Of a stretch of 64,000 bases of DNA, positions 1 through 9,951 are shown piece by piece (position 1 is the stretch's first letter; the number at the start of each line of letters is the position of its first letter). The notes beneath the pieces were generated by a model, which had not been told where the DNA came from, ran no database searches, and worked only from the letters and a program-made list of their open reading frames with translations. A program made the position numbers and the translations under genes. Source of the stretch: Gautieria morchelliformis (lineage: Eukaryota; Basidiomycota; Agaricomycetes; Gomphales; Gomphaceae); contig WHVA01000396.1 in NCBI GenBank assembly GCA_015179125.1, positions 44,881 to 108,880 of the forward strand, given 5' to 3'.

Positions 1-3000
1 AGCTCCAAGATTTGCTGACAACGGCCATGGACGTAGATCAGACGTACGTTGCACCCGCTAGCTTCCCCTCCGTGCTGATCAACCAGACAGACGCTTGACA
101 CTGAAGATAGATAGTGGGGTCGTGAAGATAGGTAGCGGGGTTGAAGCGTTGCAGGCACGGACTGCTGAGCTTGGAGAGGCTATGGAACAGGCGAAATTGC
201 GTACGTCACATATCTCCAGTTCCCCTTAAGGTGGGACGCTGATTCAGACGGCCTTTTTATGTAGAAGAACATCGTCAGAAGATTGATAAATGGCTGGCAG
301 CTCCTGATCACGAATCAAAGGATAGAAATGCTCGAAGCATGCGACGGGAGGAAACCGGGTCATGGGTTCTTGAGGAAGAACGCTTCCGGGAGTGGCGGGA
401 GGCCCCCCACTCTTTCCTATGGCTTCATGGTATACGTGCGTGCCCATTAAGCTGCTGAAGTTTGTAATCGCCGCTGATGCACTGCCGCAGCTGGTGCTGG
501 GAAAACTATATTATGGTATGTGCATCACATCTGTCTGTGTCTTCCCTATCACACTAAGGTGTGATTGTGTTAGCTCAACCATCATCGAAGAACTCTCACT
601 TCACTGCCGTTCCGACCCCTCTCTGGCAATCGCATTTTTCTATTTTGGTTTTAACAGCAGCAGGAAAGACACACTGTCAGACGCCGTCCTTCGATCTCTG
701 CTGAAACAATTATCCGGTCAATGTACAGCCATCCCCAACACCCTGGATATCCTATGTTCTGAGAGTGTTGTTGCAAACCGATCGCCGGCTCATGGGCAGC
801 TGCTATCCACATTGAAGTCCGTTATTGGGCACTTTCGTGCGGTATATATCGTGTTTGATGCGCTTGACGAGTGTCCAGAGCGATCCACGTTTCTGAAAGT
901 GGTCAAAGAGATACATGCTTGGAGGGTGGATGGGTTACACCTGCTGGCAACGAGTAGAAAAGAGGGTGACATCGAGAGGGTGCTGAAGGGCTTGGTGTCT
1001 CATGAGGTGTCCATGAACGAGAGTCTTGTCGACCCTGACATCAAAGTCCATATTTCCAGGACACTTGAGGAGGACATTGAGTTTAGCATGTGCTCAGAAG
1101 ATGAGAAGGAAATGGTCAAGACTACCTTGATGAATGGTGCGCACGGAATGTAGGTGTCATTCGACCTGCTTTGAAGTAGTTACTGACAGAAAGGAAAGGT
1201 TTCGATGGGTTGTTTGTCAGCTGGATGCACTGCGGAAGTGCCGTTCTCCGGCTGCACTTGAGAGAGCACTCACATGTCTACCAAAGACGCTATATGAGAC
1301 GTATGATCGAATTCTGGAAGCCATCGACGAGGACGATAGACGGGATGCTCTGAGCTTGCTTCAGTGGCTGGCATTCCTTGTCGGCACATTATCACCAGAT
1401 GAGGCTGTGGATGTGATTGCTACTGATGCTGATGCAAAAGGTGGACCTCTATTTGACCGCCGGCGGCGGCTTCATGATCCACGAGATATCCTCAGCATAT
1501 GTTCCAGTTTGGTGACCATTTCTGTGCCAGGTGCAACATCTTCGGACATCGAGGAGACAGATGATAACACTCAAGCAGGAGAGATCAGATTGGCACACTT
1601 CTCCGTCAAAGAATATCTGATTTCGGAACATTTGGGGAATAGCGCTGCCCAGGTTTCATATTTTCACTTTAATGAACAGATGGCACATGCGTTCATTGCG
1701 AAGACATGTCTTGCATACCTCATGCAGTTCGACCAGGCTAATGTTATAAGCCAAAGTACAATCAGCTCATATCCATTATCTCGTTATGCGGCAAAGTACT
1801 GGATATTTCATGCTCAGTCTGATCCAGCTGGTGACAATGATCTACATGAACTAGGCATGGCCCTCCTGGAACCTATGGGTGCTATTTATGTTAACTGGCT
1901 GAGGCTTTATCATCAATATGCAGGATCTCAAGAGGCTGAGGGCTCACCTCTCTATTATGCAGCTGAAGCTGGACTGGAAAGGGTGTGCCAAAGCTTGTTG
2001 AATCATGGGTTGGAAGTTGATGCACCAGGAGGGCTCTACTACACTCCACTGCAGGTAGCAGCAGCATGTGGTCATGATACTATTGTTGAGCTGCTCCTAG
2101 AGAAGGGTGCAGAGCTTGGGTGTGCACTACCAGCAGCGGCATACAATGGTCATGATATGACTGTACTGCTGCTCCTTGAGGAGGGTGCAGATCCGAACAC
2201 CATAGGACCTTATGGGAGTGCGCTGCAGGCGGCCGCAAGTAATGGTCAAGATACAACTGTACTGCTGCTCCTAGAGAAGGGCATGGATGTGAATGGCCAA
2301 GAAGAAGGAGGGCATGGGAGTGCACTGGCGGCAGCGGCGGCTCATGGTCATGATACTACTGTACTCCTGCTCCTAGAGAATGGCGCAGAGGTGAATGCTC
2401 ATGGGGGACAGTATGGGTATGCACTGGAGGTGGCGGCATTATGGGGCCATGAGATGATGGTTCGGCTGTTCTTGGAGAAGGGCACAGATATGCATGCTCA
2501 TGGAGGAAAGTTTGGGAGTGCGCTGCAGGCGGTGGCATATAATGGACATGATACAATTGTTCAGCTCCTCCTAGACATGGGTGCTGATGTCAAAGCTCAA
2601 GGCGGAGTGTATGGTGGTGCACTGCAGGCGGCAGTAGTGGGTGGGCATGATAAACTTGTCTCATTGCTCCTGGAGGCCGCGGCGGCAGTCCCCAACGGGC
2701 CGAACACCGTGCGGCCAGGGATGAAGCTGGTGCGTTGCTGGCCCATTGCTAGCCCTTTCCCCATCTATCCACCTCACCTCATTGGCAACAGGGTGCAGGC
2801 TGGGTTGTGGCCTTCAGTAAGGATGTGCCTCACCGCCAAATAGAGGTGGACTTGTTTCATACTCTAGCAAAGCGTGAGCGCAGGTGAGTTGTGGTGGAGC
2901 TTTGGCATTCTGATGATGACTTGTTTTTGGTTTCATTTATCCCTCACTCATACTCCTGTATTTGCATTTCCTCCCAGCTTGGTACAGTGTGTCTGCTTCT

Positions 3001-4547
3001 CAGCTGACGGGAGGTACCTCGCAACTGGGTGCAGTGGATCGGTGGAAATATATGAGACGACCACCGGGGCAAGGTCATGGGGAGCAATTGCCTCTTCTTT
3101 CACTTGGATAATACACATTGATGGGCTCCTTGGCACCAGTATCCTCATTGACGACACTGCTACACCCAGTCTCTGGATCACGAGCGTGTGCTTTAGCCCC
3201 AACGGGAAGCTTCTGGCCACGGGCGCGGCCGATTACAAAATTAGAGTGCGTGTTCGTCATGTTATTTGCTGAAAACCTTCATTTATTTCCTGGCCTACTC
3301 CTTGATCCCGTTCTATTCCCACAATGCATGGACCATCTGTTCTCCCTCAACTGCCCACTTACCTCTCAACCCACACATATCCCTTCACCTGTCACCGTCA
3401 GATATGGGATATTTCAGACAAGCCCACCCTCACCATCTTTGAGGGTCATCACCGGTGGCTCTCATCCCTGGATTTTTCGCACGATGGCAGTCTCATCGTG
3501 TCCGGCTCCGACGACAGCACCGTGCGTATCTGGGATATGGAGACCGGGGAGCACAAGATGTTGTCGATTATGACACCTTCTGATGTGAGTCTTCTTGTCG
3601 CTTATGGTCGCGTGTCGCATTCTGATGCGAGTTGTGCTTGTGGGCGATGTTGATGGCTTGGTATGCTGTTTTGTGTGGGTTGTGATGTTCGTATATGTAG
3701 ATAGATGGGCGTGTAAGCGGCGTAAGCTCTGTCGCCATCTCCCCCGATGGGCATCTTGTCGCTGCCGGCTATTACGACGCCACTGTGCGCCTATGGGATA
3801 TCCAAACAGGGCAGCTCCTCAACCACCTCATGGGCCACAGCAGCCAGATTTTGAGCGTGGCATTCACACCTGATGGAAACGGCCTCATCAGCGGAAGCAT
3901 GTCCGGGGAGGTGAAGCGTTGGGATTTGGGACTATTGCTAAGGACTGTGCAACGAGGGGCGCCGTTGAAGCAGTCGTATGAAGTGGATGGAGAAGGCGTG
4001 GGCTCACCAGCAAAAGAGGAGAGCGGGCAGAACGAAGGTGTGTATGTGTGGATGGTTGAGTTTATCGGACATACGGTATGTAACAGGACAGTCTGTTGGC
4101 CTCTCTTGTTGCTTTCTGTTGCATGCTTTCGGAACTCGTAAATATTGACAACTTATGGATCTTGATGCTCATGATTGTGAATGTAGCGTGGAGTGCGCTC
4201 CGTCGCAGTGTCACACGACAACCAGTGGGTCGTGTCCGGTTCGTATGACCGATCCGTGCGGTTCTGGGACCTGCGCACGGGGGAAGCGCAGCTTGTACTT
4301 CATGGCGATAGGGGTTACGGTATGTCCCAGCGCGTATGCATGCAGGCGTGTAGCTCATTTCTCATTGCACCATGTGTGCATGCATGCACGCATATGCAGT
4401 TAAATGTGTCGACCTGAGCCCGACGGGGGGCATGCTCGCCACAAGCTACTCTGACGGCTCCGTGAGATTATGTGCGTGCCTCTCACTCGTTCATACACTG
4501 TACCCATGAGAGTTTAACTCGCAGGGAGTTACGCAACACTACAATGA
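1..4547 (+). CDS. NLR1: NACHT-ankyrin-Tup1-type WD40 receptor (5' end outside window)
   Basis: STAND NTPase receptor, probably a cytoplasmic non-self or heterokaryon sensor. The window starts inside the N-terminal helical domain. Exons read by splice signals and frame: 1-43, 136-200, 265-429, 491-515, 574-1149, 1199-2729, 2792-2883, 2978-3245, 3402-3584, 3701-4075, 4187-4319, 4400-4471, 4525-4547; the frame stays open to TGA at 4545-4547. Walker A (AGAGKT) is on the 25-nt exon 491-515; Walker B-like YIVFDALDE lies near 845-871. A winged-helix spacer with AHFSVKEYL follows (about 1590-1620), then about eight ankyrin repeats (1935-2690). After the intron 2730-2791 come WD40 blades (2792-4547) with Tup1-like phrases [27 protein letters not shown] and [13 protein letters not shown]. 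Against NLR2 it lacks seven codons in the second ankyrin repeat (near 2108). Domain calls are firm; ligand and role are inference. The exon 2978-3245 could hide one more intron. Confidence 0.85.
491..515 (+). other. 25-nt micro-exon encoding the Walker A loop of NLR1
   Basis: The exon lies between introns 430-490 (GTATACG...CCGCAG) and 516-573 (GTATGTG...GTTAG, branch site CACTAAG). It supplies the residues AGAGKTIL plus part of the next Cys. Without it the flanking exons join out of frame. The same exon, of the same length, is at 13021-13045 in NLR2 and 39618-39642 in NLR3. Confidence 0.85.
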
Positions 4548-5142
4548 CAGTACTGGAGAGCATATAACCTTGGATCAGTGGCTGTCTCTCTTCATGATCA
4601 CTTCTGTTCATACTGGTTTGTCTGCCAGAACGAATGGCTGATTTCTGCACTATTTGCTGCCTCGTCGAGTCGTCCAACCTCGCCCCGAAGGTATTCTACC
4701 CTGGGTTTGAGCACGACACATCCGGATGAGACAAGGAAACTAAGAATCACGCCATACTTGCCCTCGTTTTACTTGCTGCCACCCGGACTAAATTTGGTAG
4801 CCGACCCGGAAAACTCTGCTTCAAGTCGTGTGTGTTCGATCTGTAGTCCAGTTCCCCGCGCTGCAATTCTTTGATTCATGTTCGTCCACATGGGTACGGC
4901 CTGCTTCACGAGCTTGTTCAAGATTGTCAATTTCGATTTTAGCAACGTCATACCTGCTGAGACGTTATGTTCGGACTCGACGTATACCATCGTTCCTGTC
5001 GCAGGGACCTGGGCTCGAGGGGAGTCGGTCCGAGAAATCGACTGACTGAGGCGGGAACGCCGCACAAGAAATTCATGACAATGCTGACACTTCATCCGAT
5101 GGAGGTCATGTTCTAGTGATTCTCGGGATGCCGCACTCTCCC
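4548..5142. other. Downstream block shared by NLR1 and NLR2
   Basis: This stretch after the NLR1 stop matches 17103-17690 after NLR2 almost throughout, so the duplicated unit extends past the receptor gene. It contains the 3' untranslated region and a small open frame on the opposite strand (separate entry). The match stops near 5143, where NLR1 carries an extra 1.7 kb, and resumes at 6844. Confidence 0.75.
4769..5095 (-). CDS. Possible small ORF opposite the NLR1 3' flank (108 aa)
   Basis: Not recognised. A 108-codon frame begins at ATG (MKCQHC...) and ends at a stop after GGSK. The paralogous flank at 17324-17656 has the same start, stop and frame with 110 codons, and the length difference is in frame. 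The product would be helical and basic (KLVKQ, NMNQRIAARG, EHTRLEAEF). The two copies differ by many amino-acid changes, so selection on the protein is doubtful. It may be a real small gene convergent to the receptor, or chance. Confidence 0.25.
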   Translation of the reverse strand: MKCQHCHEFLVRRSRLSQSISRTDSPRAQVPATGTMVYVESEHNVSAGMTLLKSKLTILNKLVKQAVPMWTNMNQRIAARGTGLQIEHTRLEAEFSGSATKFSPGGSK

Positions 5143-5158
5143 CTCTAGTCGCAAGAGC

Positions 5159-5896
5159 TTGAGGGCTCACGCCATCGACCATGAGACGGCAGAGGCCCTG
5201 AACAAACAGGTGCAGGCTGCGCTGCACCGAAGTACGCTGACGCGCCTCAAGCACGATCAGCTGGCCTCGCAGCTTGACAACGCCGCCACCGCCCTAATGG
5301 CAATCGGCAAGGAACTCCACCAAGCGGAGGAGATCAGGCTGCAAGATGCAACCACGCTGGAGGACGTCCAGAAAGCACTCCGCCCACGCGGGGAACGTGA
5401 CGCAACGTGTCCGAGCTCGCGACAGTCCGCAGCTAACGAACGCAGTTGCGACGCGAGCCGAAAGGAGCAAGACAAGCAGCAAATGCCGCTGCCAGCCGTC
5501 CCGGTCGAACAGGACGTAAGGTTCGGAAACGAGCCTCAGGAACAACTGGCTGCCCCAATGGACAGCCGTAAAACGATCCAACAGATCGTTAGGGATCAGG
5601 TCGCCTCAGGGCCTGACTCTGAAACCACGACCGAGAGCTTAGAGCTCGAAGTCGCACACTGGCAGCGTAAAGAAGCTGCAGCCACGCGCCGCCACACACG
5701 GGCACTCGAGCTACTAGCGAAGAACGCTGAAGAAACGGTGGCCCACAGCCACACCGCGCAGCTACCAGACGAGCAGCTCATGCAAGCCGTACAAGACGCA
5801 CGGCAAGCGCGCGCAACCTACAACAGCAGGCTACGGATCTGCAACGCGGGACTGACCAGGGACACAAGGCACAAAACGCCCCCGGAAGAGATGTGA
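5159..5896 (+). CDS. Unrecognised charged coiled-coil ORF (possible gag-like reading frame)
   Basis: An open frame of 245 codons, rich in Ala, Gln, Glu, Arg and Lys, predicted to be largely helical (ALNKQVQAALH, ELEVAHWQRKEAAATRRH). It enters from the flanking DNA with TTG at 5159; the first in-frame ATG is 5297. The region is GC-rich compared with its surroundings. Because a Ty3 pol fragment follows in the same orientation within the same insertion, it may be a degenerate gag or an accessory retroelement ORF. No zinc knuckle or other diagnostic motif is present, so the assignment is a guess. Confidence 0.35.
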   Translation: MRAHAIDHETAEALNKQVQAALHRSTLTRLKHDQLASQLDNAATALMAIGKELHQAEEIRLQDATTLEDVQKALRPRGERDATCPSSRQSAANERSCDASRKEQDKQQMPLPAVPVEQDVRFGNEPQEQLAAPMDSRKTIQQIVRDQVASGPDSETTTESLELEVAHWQRKEAAATRRHTRALELLAKNAEETVAHSHTAQLPDEQLMQAVQDARQARATYNSRLRICNAGLTRDTRHKTPPEEM

Positions 5897-6000
5897 AGAT
5901 GACATGCTGTCCCAAGTCATGTGGGGGCAGACCTGTTGTCAGAGGGCCCACAGTCGAAACTGTTCCAGAAGAGAGTGTAGATCAAGAGTAGGTTCCCATA

Positions 6001-6272
6001 CAGCACACCCGCTCCCTACTTGAGGAAGGAGACAGGACCTTTGTCATCTTTGTGAATGAGAGTCCTGAAATGATTGGCGCAGGCTGGACTGTATCCCAAC
6101 AGCTTGCTGAACGGGCCAGCAAGTCTGCACCAGTCAGATCCTTTGAGGACCTTGTCCCCAAACCATACCAGGAGTTCAAAGATGTGTTTTCTAAGGAGTC
6201 ATTTGACCAACTGCCTCCTCGAAAGCCCTGGGACCATGCAATTGAGCTCACTACTTTTGTGTTGCGCCCCTG
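6001..6272 (+). pseudogene. Truncated Ty3/gypsy pol fragment (entry to reverse transcriptase)
   Basis: The frame reads SLLEEGDRTFVIFVNE and then FKDVFSKESFDQLPPRKPWDHAIEL, matching the segment just before the reverse-transcriptase palm in Ty3 elements B and C (EFEDVFSKESFD..PPRKLWDHAIEL in C). Homology stops at DHAIEL and the frame closes a few codons later, so protease, palm, RNase H and integrase are all missing. Confidence 0.7.
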
Positions 6273-6309
6273 ATGAACTATTGTTCTAAGTATTTCGGAT
6301 TTGACTTCC

Positions 6310-6625
6310 AGACGTCGGAGAAGGTGGAAGTCGGGAAGAGAGTGCTGAAGGTCGGAGGTCGGAGGACAGAGGTCAGAAGAGGCGGAAGACAGAGTATCGA
6401 AGGCAGAGAGAGAGACAGAGCTTGCAAGACTCGCTGTGCTAAGAACAGGTGTTACGACTGCCCCGATCAACCATCTCCGCCACCTCTGCATATCCTCCGC
6501 ACCACCTCCGTACCACCCCCGACTCTATTCCGACATCCGCAACTTCCGCAACCCTCTACCTCGACCCCTTGTTCTTTCAGTACCCCTGGCCACCTCCAGA
6601 TACCGGCCCCCGTACTCGACCCTGA
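6310..6625. repeat. Purine-rich tract followed by pyrimidine-rich tract
   Basis: About 115 nt (6310-6430) are almost all A and G (GGAGAAGG, GGCGGAAGAC, AGAGAGAGAC), then after a short mixed stretch about 160 nt (6460-6625) are mostly C and T (CTCCGCCACCTCTGC). No ORF of interest. It looks like the untranslated tail of the decayed Ty3 insertion. Confidence 0.4.
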
Positions 6626-6843
6626 ACACAGCAAGATACCATTTCCGTAGTTCCGCTTCTCCCGATGCCTATTGTACTTACTCGCCTTGTTCTTTGCCAT
6701 TGTACTTACCCTACCTGTGTGGGATCCTGCTTTGCTGGTCAATTAGGAGAAATTCCATGTATTTTCGATATAGTGACCTTAAAATATAGCATACAGGCTT
6801 TGCTATCATTGGGGATGATTTATTTAAACTTCCTCTAATTTCC

Positions 6844-7687
6844 TATGGCCCTTCGCAAGGTGACATGTCTCTTCCCCACATTTATGCGAGCTCTTGGACA
6901 ACCCCGGCGTTGTGACCGAATGGTGCGCACATTTTCTTCTGCGGAAGAGTGTAACAGCATCTGTCTGTTTCATATATCACATCTCCTACATCTCGTGCGG
7001 CTCTTTCGACCCACAAACATCCTCATCCCATCCACTTGGGCCGCGTCCAAGTTCCCCGTGTGGGAGGGCTCGTGGATTTCGAGGATTCGAGGCTGCACTT
7101 GGCGTGCTGTGCGTGGAGTAGATCTTCCATCTTACTGCTACGCTCAAGCTTCAGATTATCCTCTGCCCAAAAGCACAAAAGAAACACGCCGCACCCTTAG
7201 ACCCCCGGAAAATCATGGACTCACCGCGACGAACATAGACCGAGCCCACTGTTGGCGAGCAGGCGCCATTGAGTCAGATAAAAGGATGCGGCGCTGGTAC
7301 AGTGACGGTAGAATTGTAGTCCACGAATTGGTATCGACACCTCCGACTAAAATTCACTGGAGACTCTATGCTCCTAAGCACACCAATTACCCACTTAATT
7401 ATGGCAACCCAAGCTGACATCCGTTACCACCGACCGATGATTGCGATCTGATTTCGCATGATTGTCACACTGGCACCACCACGGGCCCTTCTCAAGGTTG
7501 AGTATCCTCGGCATTTGAAATGAATGAAGATCGTATGTACGTTCCCAATAAGCCATGGAATATATAGTTAAGTAGGGCTCGGTACATAAACCTGTACTGG
7601 ATTAGACAAATAGCTATTGCGAAGCATGGAAGGTCCGACATAGGTCAAGATAGCAACGGATGTTGAAAAATCAACAAAATAAAGATC
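6844..7687. other. Rest of NLR downstream block, then sequence without a supported gene
   Basis: 6844-7120 matches 17700-17950 downstream of NLR2, where copia-1 then begins. The 190-codon frame at 6845-7417 has an amino-acid make-up and a lack of motifs typical of noncoding DNA. Nothing is supported in 7120-7687. Confidence 0.5.
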
Positions 7688-8450
7688 TCAACTAAATATC
7701 TCAAAAGCCTCCTCCCATATTGGAGCAATGCTTCCATGGTTGTCAATTTCAATCCATCGCCGATCAGGACCGACATCAGTCCCATCAAAATCGAATGAGC
7801 GATTCCATCCGAGTCCCACAGCAGCGAGCTTGCAAAAATTAGACCTGACAGTGAGCCTCATTAACATATATGCTATAGGCAGATGTATTAGATTGGACAT
7901 ACGGAAGTGTGCAAACAGCTGCAGCAGGTTTAATTAGCCCATCTTGGGCTCCAGCACCTAGCTCGGATGTCCAAGCTCCGGAGAGAAGTGCCCGATCCAC
8001 GATCGCACCCCTCGTTTCTCTCACCCTGTCTTCCTGCGTACGATTGTTCTATTCGGCCTGTACATATTCCAATGCTGGCGCAAGACTACGCAGCTCAGAA
8101 TCCTTGCTCGTACGGAGCTCGTATACCACTGGGTTGAGGGTCTCATTCCCCTGCACCACGCTATTATTTGTAACGAAAAATTGAGTGAATTCAGATGCTG
8201 CGGATGGGGAGTCGGACGCAAGGTAAATGAGCAGCGGGAAAGATGGTGATCCGTCTGAGGACAGATTTTGCATTCGAGCGTGCGTTTTCAATACAGCATC
8301 CACGTATTCGGCTGTGGGGACGTGGACATTGGGCAACCGTTGATAACGCCACGACATGGCTTTACGATCTCCTCGCCGAATGTGCGTTGAAACGTACGCT
8401 CGGTCTGTGGAATCTGGTAGTCCTGAAGAGGATTTTGAATGCGGATCGAT
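7688..8450 (-). pseudogene. Fucosyltransferase-like (FUT8/O-FucT superfamily) pseudogene, C-terminal half
   Basis: Read on the minus strand, the frame carries THIRRGDR (about 8364-8387), the H-x-R-R-x-D nucleotide-sugar signature of GDP-fucose-dependent fucosyltransferases. It is followed by VHVPTAEYVDAV, YLASDSPSA, TRGAIVDRALLSG and, across an intron (7845-7902, GTATGTCC...CTGTCAG), SNFCKLAAVGLGWNRSF and RRWIEIDNHG near the C-terminus. This order fits a fungal FUT8-like secretory-pathway family. An in-frame TAG at 8049-8051 (after EYVQAE) falls inside the conserved region and no intron of normal size removes it, so the gene is probably dead. The N-terminal part above 8450 could not be joined in frame. 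Confidence 0.6.
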
Positions 8451-9951
8451 ACAGCAGCAGGAAGGAGCACACTTAGAATTGGAAGTGCGAGTACGGCAAG
8501 TTCGTCTCCACCGCGCTGGATGAGTTTCTCATTCGCAGTGCTGGGTCGTATGAACTGCGCAAAGGACTCGGAAGAACGATAGAAAACGGGTTTCTTTCTC
8601 TCTGTGGTTATACCTAATAAGTAAAGCAGTTAACGTAAGAAGTTGGGACGACGTGCGAGGCTCATGGATCTTCAAACTCGTCCTGAAAGTGCTCACCCAT
8701 GTGATGAAAAGCACTGCAAGCCGATATAATCTTGTTGTAAATGAGTATCCTCACTACCGATGGGTTTGCATCCACGACATACCCAATGACTGTCCAACAA
8801 TTTGAGCTTGTAATAGCATATTCGAATTGTGATGACAACAAACGCTGACCGTGCTGTTCTGGGACAGGGAACTAGTTCTACTCCCGCGACGAGAGTCAGA
8901 GGAGTTAGTACTCATGTAAGTGGTTACGCACCCTCGGGTGGTGGTGGTGCGCACCCGGGTTCTGGTCCAGGCTGCGTTTTACAAAACGACATGAAATCTA
9001 TCTAACGTCCCCTATTGCACCGTTCATTGTTTACGAAGACGGTGCGATTTTGCTGCCGTGAGCAACTCATCGTGAGTGACTTATATGGCAACGATCAATG
9101 TAAAAGCCTACCTCGCGTGCAAGTATGGCGACCTGCGGTAATATAGCAAGATCTGCCATGAGACCAACCGAGCCGTCCAACAGGTATGTAATCGTAGACG
9201 TGCATGTACTTTGAGAGGGGCTTTGTTTCTGGGCATGGATGTTAATAAGCAGAGAGTAAGATACATATTGAGTGGTCTCAATAGTTTGTGAAGAACGTCC
9301 AGCTCGGCTCCTGGGCTAGCTGACCAATACGACGTATACACTCGCATGCGTGGGTCATTTGCAGCACTCGTCGAGGTACTGTTCCGTGGTCAATGGGTAC
9401 GACGTATAGCAGGACGCAGCATAACCGATTACTGTGGAGCTGTTGAACCGTGTCTTGCTTTCCTCGTCCAGAGACTCAAAGGCGGTAGCCGTTGCATTGA
9501 CTCCCATGTAATCCAGTTTAGTAAAGTGTCTGATCGTCGAATCGAGAAAAGCAGTAAGAAAGCCACAGCAGACCCCAGATTCAAGCCGACGGGCAAGCGA
9601 TCCTGCAACAATCTCTCTCTAACCATGCGCCATATGCGGCGCTTCCTGCTACCACTCCGTCGCCGATCACTGCCCATAGGGAAGGATTCCAAAGTAGAGC
9701 CATGGAGTAAAGGGTGACTCTGACTTTGGAACTCTATTTCGTCAAGGTTTCCGACATCTTCACTCTGCAATATCTTCGTTGACTAGGATGGCCGGAGTCG
9801 AGCGCCGCGAACGACCCTCCTCTGCATTTGCTGTTAGGCGCGAGTATGGAGTCGTAGGGTGAGTCCCGCCGACTCTGAATCGCCAAAGAGCTGTGTTCGG
9901 GGATAGGCAGGTTGACGGTTGTGGGGGCTTTGGGGGCGTGTCGTGACTTCT
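8451..9951. other. Region without a resolved gene
   Basis: Short frames on both strands, no recognisable domain except the candidate exon at 9429-9770. It may hold damaged middle exons of the fucosyltransferase-like gene. Confidence 0.3.
9429..9770 (-). CDS. Candidate N-terminal exon with a membrane anchor
   Basis: The frame from ATG at 9770 has an acidic start, a basic stretch (DRRRSGSRKRRIWRMVRER) and a hydrophobic run (LGSAVAFLLLFSI), the layout of a type II membrane protein. It lies upstream of, and on the same strand as, the fucosyltransferase-like remnant, which would need such an anchor. No splice path linking 9429 to 8450 was found, so the link is inference. Confidence 0.25.
   Translation of the reverse strand: MQSEDVGNLDEIEFQSQSHPLLHGSTLESFPMGSDRRRSGSRKRRIWRMVRERLLQDRLPVGLNLGSAVAFLLLFSIRRSDTLLNWITWESMQRLPPLSLWTRKARHGSTAPQ

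Larger units (their letters stand above)
5143..6843 (+). mobile_element. Decayed Ty3/gypsy-derived insertion in the NLR1 downstream block
   Basis: The NLR2 paralogue (17690-17705) runs straight through the site where NLR1 has this 1.7-kb segment, so it is an insertion in NLR1 or a loss in NLR2. It holds a coiled-coil ORF (5159-5896) followed in the same direction by a truncated Ty3 pol fragment (6001-6272) and a purine/pyrimidine-skewed tail. I found no clear LTR pair or target duplication. Confidence 0.6.

Noticed and set aside
392-1153. Long open frame through the NACHT region as one exon
   Set aside because: It begins at GTG and reads through two introns out of frame with the upstream exon. 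The spliced model puts the Walker A motif in frame instead.
2080-2556. Minus-strand ORFs opposite the ankyrin repeats (also 14614-15213 and 41409-41864)
   Set aside because: They are shadows of the repeat-coding strand, with His/Pro/Leu-rich, motif-free products.
6845-7417. 190-codon plus-strand ORF
   Set aside because: No motif; the paralogous DNA behind NLR2 does not keep the frame.
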